The notes under the pieces are model-generated. The model did no database searches and had not been told where the DNA came from. It saw only the letters and a list, made by a program, of their open reading frames with translations. A program made the position numbers and the translations under genes. Of a stretch of DNA of 64,000 nt, positions 58,060 through 64,000 are shown one piece after another (position 1 is the stretch's first letter; each line of letters begins with the position of its first letter). Source of the DNA: Xenopus tropicalis (taxonomy: Eukaryota > Chordata > Amphibia > Anura > Pipidae); contig NC_030685.2 of assembly GCF_000004195.4 (NCBI RefSeq), positions 59,272,048-59,336,047 of the forward strand, in the 5' to 3' direction.

Positions 58060-58345
58060 CTTACTGGCATGTCTGGGGTTAGTGAAGTGCTCATTGCCCA
58101 TTTCTCCAGTGATTATACTGGCACATCTGGGGTTAATATCTGATAATCAATTTTCTGTAGTAAATATAACAGCATATATACGGTTAATATGCTGATTATC
58201 CATTTTCTGTAGTATTTATACTGGTATGCTGGGGGGTTAATATGCAGATTTTTCCTATTTTTGTAGTAAATATACTGGCAAGTCTAGCATTAATATGCTT
58301 GTTATCCCTTTTCTGTAGCAATTATACTGGCACATCTGGGATATG
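58060..58345 (+). repeat. 52-bp minisatellite, about five units
   Basis: Diverged units of TATACTGGCACATCTGGGGT, TAATATGCTGATTATCC and TTTTCTGTAGTAAA, period about 51-54 bp. Confidence 0.85.
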
Positions 58346-58415
58346 CTTTGATAAAATGGGTGTGTTATTTAGGCGCCAAAGTGTACCTGGCCAAAAATTT
58401 TTCACAGTGCTGCAC

Positions 58416-58605
58416 ATAAGGTTACCACCTCACCTCTTTAATACCGGGCACATATTGAATCCACATCCTGCATGGCTAATTAGCAATTCATCTAGATAAA
58501 TGCTACAAACTGATTTATATGTAGCATGTAAATAAATTAATGACTAACTACCCATGCAGGATGTGGATTTGGCCGGTATTAAAGGGGTGAGGTGGCAATC
58601 CTATC
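58416..58605. mobile_element. MITE with ~57-bp inverted arms
   Basis: Arms 58416-58474 and 58549-58605: GGTTACCACCTCACC and CCACATCCTGCATGG against CCATGCAGGATGTGG and GGTGAGGTGGCAATCC. Superfamily not assigned. Confidence 0.8.
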
Positions 58606-60565
58606 TGCATGTGGCAGAGCTTTCTATTTCTCAAATGTTAGGAGCTATGATTTTGCCCTCAGAAAGGGCCAGTAGCCCCATTCACTTGTGCACAGCAAGT
58701 GCTGACTTATGTGTTTAAATACAATATTTACTCTGTGTGATAAATTGTTTAAATTTGCCTTAAAGCACAGGGTAGAGGTAAAATTGCCCGGATTATAGGA
58801 AGGTGCAGATAAACTGAAATGTTGTGTACTATTGCTAGAAAGTGAAAGCTTTCCATGCATTTATAGAGCACTCTATTACATATAAATATTGGGCTTGAGG
58901 TGGCATGCCTTGGGTGCTCACAAATGTAGTCCATGCACTTGACATTAGTATCACTTTCATCCCTTAATGGAGCAAAAAACAGTGTGCTATATGCCCTGTG
59001 CTTCTAAAGTACCGCCACATACATAAATATGTGTATTTTATAATGTTTCTAAAAAATCTAAACTGCCAGGCAAATGATTGTAGGTAGGTAGTTTTGGTCA
59101 CAGTACAGTGTATTAGTTCCCCCCCTTGCCCCCATTCTGGAAAACATTATGGGCAACCGGGCCCACAGAGTGTCAGAGTGGGTTATGGTAAATGACAGTT
59201 AGCTGTAATACATAGGAGAAGGGACCACATACACCAAATATATACCCAAAGAAATCTGAATCCTACTTGAGCAGAGAAAGTTTGCTGAGAGGGGGGATAG
59301 TAAGGAGTCATTTGATTATTTCAGAAATGGAACAGATTTTTTAACTGGTTGGATTAGGCGAGTTTCTTATTTCCATGTCATGAAACTGATAACAGGGCAA
59401 CAGTGGATGAAATCACCTTGACCCAGCTGAAACCTGACATTTAAAGTTGAAATGTTATTACTTTGGCGCAGATGAGGTCTTTGGGGTGCTGCCAACATTC
59501 CAGGATCTCTCTGAAATGCCTTGTGCCTGAGAGCAGAATTAGATGAAATATTTCTTTAATTATCTTTTTTGGAAGATGCATTCATTCTTCCCAGCCCCCT
59601 GTTCTTTGTTATCTATAGCAGCTGCCACATGAATTGTGAGTCAGGGCATTTCCTGGAGATGATGAAGGTTCTTGTGAGAGGGTTGATAAGAGGCGACTGC
59701 AGGATACAGGAACATTTCCCTGTAGAAGAACTAGAAAAACAGAGGCAGATAAAGATATTCATTTCTGCTTCTACACGGAAATGTTATTGATGACTTCATA
59801 AAATCAACATTGAAAAGACTGGCAATTTTTGGGCAAATGTTCTTTACAGGGTCAGTATATACTTACACTTATGGAACAAGGGCATATTTAACTGGCACCA
59901 GCTGCTTAGGAAGCTTTTGAGAGGGCCCGGCAGACCCAGTCCCTTTTCCCACTCCACCTCTTTTTAACATGAGTTCAATCAGGTGTGCTTATGTAGTAAA
60001 GGTGCTTAAACACTACCTGAACTTTCAGGAATAAATATAAAAATATTTTTGGGGCTTGCCTGCAAGTTGGAACATAAAGCACAGCCATAGAGAGAGGCCA
60101 GATAATAAAGAGGTACCAAGGGTTCCAATTAAAAAGTCAGGCAGGTCGGGTCGATGCAGGCAGCAACTGACCGGGAATTATGGTCAGGCCAATGTCAGGG
60201 AAAACAGTAGAGTCAGAAATGTTCAGATGCTAGGAGAGCAAGTAAGTTTGCTAACCAAGCAATAGTTGTGGGTTGATTGTGTCTGTGTCAAGTTGCTACA
60301 TAGTTATGCAAGGAGCAACAACGTTGGCATACAGACCTGACTTAAAGAGGGATTTTAGATTTTAGTGTCTCATTAGTAAGAGACCATACATTGTAGTGTG
60401 TCATAGACAGAACGATTCTTACTGAGAGCTTCCACAGGCTCTGGATGAAGGGCAGCACTCCTCATAAGTCAGGGCTACCCATTTCTCTAAACAGAAAGCC
60501 ACCTTTTTAGTCCTCTGTATTCTAATCTCTTAAAATGGTTATACATGAGCCAATAAAGTATGCCG
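58606..60565. other. Intergenic DNA
   Basis: No gene or element recognised. Confidence 0.3.
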
Positions 60566-60800
60566 ACTAGCGATGAGCAATTTTTTGTGCCAGGCATGGT
60601 ACTTGAAGAAAAAACTGTCAAGCGTAAATTGTCACCTAAAAAATTGCGTCTGAAGGAGTGAGAAACAATGCCCATTGACTTTAATTCATTTGGAGGAAAA
60701 AAAAGTAATCTGTGTACGAAAAAATGTTGCAGCGTAAAAAAAATTGTTGCCTATTGCCTTTAATGCATTTTGTGAATTTTTCACCCTTTCCTGAATTTTT
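60566..60800. mobile_element. Possible degenerate hAT-like element
   Basis: Begins TAGCGATGAGCAATTTTT, an end type shared by some hAT elements, and repeats AAAAAATTG/CAATTTTTT motifs. Right end not found. Confidence 0.35.
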
Positions 60801-61238
60801 TAGCAGTTATCTATTAAGAGTTGCACAGATATGTACCTTAAGCTCTGAGGAATGAGGTTTAAACATACAATTGGTCTTGCCAATATCTATTAAAGGCTAA
60901 ATAAATAAATAAATTTATTATGTTCTCTGACAATCGAAACCCACCAGAATTTTCCATTTCTCTGAGGATGTATAAAGTATACGTTGCACAATGCACTGTA
61001 TATTTAAAATAAACCAAATTAGTTATATACCCCCCTGTTGGATTTTTTAGGGGATGTAAATCGTTAACCTCCTCCACTGTGTGCAGAGGAATTTGTGCCC
61101 TGTGGGAGGGAAGTCTTCCTATTGGCCCAGGGGTATTATTGATATTGTTTGGTCTATAGAAGGCAAGATATCATATAGTTCCTTTTTGGACTCCACTATA
61201 AGTACGGAGTGTATGTGCTGCAATGCATAAAGCAAAAG

Positions 61239-61365
61239 GCTTAGGGTAAGGACCCACAGTGAGTTACTCGCCCATGACAGATCTCTGCTATTCCGGGCGA
61301 GTAACCGCTCACAGCACAGCATATCTAGTTTCCCAGTTTTTTTTTTGCACTGAACTGTTCCTTTA
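61239..61365. mobile_element. MITE scraps
   Basis: A hairpin GAGTTACTCGCCC/GGGCGAGTAACCGCTC followed by the right end of the T2-like family at 11660-12101 (TTTTTTGCACTGAACTGTTC, then CTTTAG). Confidence 0.5.
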
Positions 61366-61539
61366 GGGAAGGGAATTGTGCACCCTAACTTTAGTGGAAG
61401 GCAGGGATAGGAACCCAGTAAATAAGGGCTCAAGTTAGAGTTACTAGTTAGTGTCTAGTTATTGTGTTTAGCTCCAGTCCGAGCACATTACAGGAGTCTA
61501 GTAGCCATTATGAGCAGCTATGCCCACGAATCAGTAATA

Positions 61540-61822
61540 CTGACTAATACATTAGATAGCTTCAAGAAGGGGCTGGATGGCTTTTCAGCAAGTGAGGAAA
61601 TGCAGGATTATGGGAGATAGCTCTAGTACAATTTGATCCAGGGACTGGTCCCACTGCCATCTTTGAGTGAGGAAGGACCTTTTTCCCCCTCTGCAGCAAA
61701 TTAGAGAGGTTTCAGATGGGTTTTTTTTATGCCTTCCTCTAGTTTAACTAGTAGTTAGGCTGGTTATATATAGGCATTAATGGACTTTTGACTTTTTTCA
61801 ACCTAACTTACTATGTTACCCA
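61540..61822 (+). pseudogene. L2/CR1-like LINE 3' remnant
   Basis: Encodes the last ~24 residues (LDSFKKGLDGF...QDYGR, then stop), equivalent to VNAFKRGLDEF at 49165-49199, followed by a 3' UTR ending TTTTTTCAACCTAACTTACT. A different subfamily from the 48602 copy. Confidence 0.7.
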
Positions 61823-62052
61823 AAAACTAGTGGGGTTAGTTTTTCCTCAAGTGACAACTTCCAGAGTAGGGACCTAAGTAAAAAAAGGTACCCCTAGGCC
61901 CTCCCCTCCCCAACGTGCTGAAGGTAAGTTTATTTTCCAGATGTTTGGGGGGGGGTCAGGCAGGTGGCAGCCCTGGTGGGCCCTGCACCCCCTCATTCCG
62001 ACCCTGGTTCAGTATTGATGTACAACATAGATAAGCCACCTATACTCCCTTA

Positions 62053-62254
62053 GGGTCGTGGTAGACGGGTAGATTAGTCGCCCGCGACAAATCTCCCTTG
62101 TTGCGGGCAACTAATCTCCTCTCAAGGCAACTTCCGCGATTTTGAGAAATCGCGGCACCGCATATGCCATCCCACCAGCGATTTACATTCAAGCCGGTGG
62201 GATGGCATATTGGGGAGATTAGTCATCCGCGACAAGGGAGATTTGCCACAGCCC
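62053..62254. mobile_element. Palindromic MITE (TTA-flanked)
   Basis: TTA at 62050-62052 and 62255-62257. Inner GATTAGTCGCCCGCGACAAA/TTGCGGGCAACTAATC and CCATCCCACCAGC/GCCGGTGGGATGG hairpins, as at 37738-37890. Confidence 0.8.
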
Positions 62255-62257
62255 TTA

Positions 62258-62366
62258 AGGTGGTCAGGCAGGCCTGTCGATAGTGCCCATACACGGGCCG
62301 ATTAGCTGCCGAATCGGTCTAAGGGACCGATATCGGCAGCTAAAATCGCCCTGTGTATGGGTACCT
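62258..62366. mobile_element. Internally deleted Harbinger-like MITE
   Basis: AGGTGGTCAGG on the left; the right part GCCCATACACGGGCCGATTA to GTGTATGGGTACCT matches the right third of 54744-55085. TTA at 62255-62257 (shared with the previous element) and 62367-62369. Confidence 0.8.
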
Positions 62367-62514
62367 TTAGTCTGCCCTCACAAGGTCTAAATACCAAGGT
62401 ACAACAAGATGACTTGACAATGAATGAGTAATTTATCATAGCTTCTCTTATTAGCTTGGGCTTTCTGTGCTTTGCTTTTCTGGAGAATGAAGGGTTAACC
62501 AGTGAGTAATGTTT

Positions 62515-62539
62515 GTCTCTCTCTCTCTCTCTCTCTCTA
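62515..62539 (+). repeat. (TC)n microsatellite
   Basis: About twelve TC units. Confidence 0.9.
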
Positions 62540-64000
62540 AGGACTAATCTGCTCTTTCATCCCTGTCTCAGATTAGCAGCCACATCATTTCTATATAAAG
62601 CCCCTATACCCTGCAGACTGCATTATCCAGTGCCGTTTATCTAGATCTCTGTAATGCTAATTTAGCATCTGTTAATTAATTCAGAGTGCTTCAGATTTCA
62701 ACCTTAAAGAAAACATATCCTCCCGACTTGTATTTCCAATTAACAACCAACTATATCACATCAAATGTGCAGATGCACACACATTTCCAAAGCTGTTTTT
62801 AAAGTGTAAATCAACATACACACCTTTTGTTATTACACAAAATCAGTTGATAACTTGTATTTTTTGGCAGCACCCTACTCAAAATCATAGCGGGAGAGAT
62901 TTCCATAACACATACTTCCTTTTTGTAATATTTTCTCTACAGGAGGATTTCAACTAATAGGATGGAGAGAAGGAGACACAGATGAATATACTGTATTTTT
63001 ATAGCCATCTGAGGAACATACAAAGATTGCAGCTTACACAAATACAAAGGGTTACAGCTATCTGTATAACTTATATTTTTATGGTATTCTACCAACTCCA
63101 ACCGATATCCATGTAATTCAGTTCTGGAATCATGCAGGTTAGAAAATTTTATCTACTTAGCAAAGATGCTTCCGGGCTGCCCTAAAGTGGCCTTTCCAAT
63201 GCCTCTCCAAGGCCTCCCCCCCCCCCTGCACTTTAAAAGACAAATTTTTGGTTTAATAAATGGCATTTCATTCATAAGGTTACCAGAAGCGGCTTTTTGC
63301 CATCCCTGGTAATGTCCATCAGCAGATGAAGTGAAAAGGAGCCACAGCTCCTCTTTACGTCCTGTTGTTCCAATCATTTGTCTGCTTTATAAAAACTAGG
63401 TGTTGACAATGTTGCGCATATTCCATTACTTCTGGCAGAAGTGGAAAAGCACTAAGGGGTGTTCCCTAACAAATACACCTCTGCCAAATGCAGGCAGCAC
63501 TGTATTTATGGGGGTAGTCACATTTGGAGGACAAAGACCTGCAGCAAGTCAGGGAGAGTGAAAGGCAGTGCAAGGCAAAGTAAAAAAATAGACATTTGCA
63601 TGTTTTTTGCATTTTGAACATTGCTTTCACATGAGTAAATGACCAATATTATGTTCAACAAGCATAGCAATTAATGTTAAAATTCCACCAGCTGCCCAGA
63701 ACTTCTTAGAGAGGCTAAATTAAAATCTTCTACATCATAACTTAGCAGATTTAACCTTTGGCCACCCCACCACCAACATGTGTTCCCTCCTGGTTTAATT
63801 TCTCTGTGGGGTGAGACAGCTAGGTGCACAAGCAGCAGTGATGGTGGAGCCACACAATGACCCTGTGACCTCCTGGCCCCCCTATCCCCCAGGCCCCCTT
63901 TTCTATGGTAATTACACTTGCACCCTGAAAATAACCATGACCTGACCAATGACCTGATTTTAAAAGAGTATGGTTAGCAGCAAAACAAAACCACATTGTT
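62540..64000. other. Intergenic DNA, nothing recognised
   Basis: Short frames without family signature; a C-run near 63217-63226. Confidence 0.3.

Overview
The window is vertebrate nuclear DNA, almost certainly from a clawed frog (Xenopus; X. tropicalis more likely than X. laevis, but not proven). Reasons: one spliced vertebrate gene with amphibian-like divergence from human SH3BP4; AT-rich introns and flanks; and a dense population of miniature inverted-repeat elements (MITEs), including the TTAA-flanked T2 type (ends TTAAAGG...) typical of Xenopus. No bacterial-type operon, tRNA, rRNA or CRISPR array was found.

Layout: 1-9000 is gene-poor flank with a few MITEs. 9605-16925 on the minus strand holds the complete SH3BP4 coding sequence in four exons (957 codons; exon junctions read by eye, all in frame with GT-AG signals). 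A probable non-coding first exon and promoter lie about 20 kb further upstream, at 36.6-36.8 kb, in a CpG-richer patch; if correct, 17-36.6 kb is intron 1. That intron is packed with hAT-, T2- and PIF/Harbinger-like MITEs, a 79-bp minisatellite with a 312-bp higher-order repeat (26.05-27.25 kb) and SINE/LINE tails. From 36.8 to 48.6 kb is intergenic DNA with more MITEs.

At 48.6-54.55 kb there is a nested insertion: the 3' end of an L2/CR1-like LINE is split by a complete 5153-bp Ty3/gypsy LTR retrotransposon (49272-54424, minus strand). It has two 426-bp LTRs that look identical, a 5-bp target duplication (GTATG) and one open 1468-codon gag-pol frame with a C-terminal chromodomain. There is no tRNA primer site. 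Instead, 11 nt beside the 5' LTR are perfectly complementary to 11 nt inside the LTR, 25 bp below a TATA-like box. This is the architecture of the self-priming Tf1/sushi chromoviruses and is the main find. From 54.6 kb to the end is intergenic DNA with MITEs, minisatellites and a second LINE tail.

A second theme is that MITEs often abut end to end, sharing a single TTA/TAA or TTAA target (22.8-23.8 kb, 29.7-30.9 kb, 31.2-31.9 kb, 42.55-43.27 kb, 62.05-62.37 kb), or sit inside one another (15.2-16.0 kb, 30.3-30.9 kb). Coordinates were read by eye from the printed sequence; element family names given as '-like' are inferred from ends and target duplications, not from a database search.
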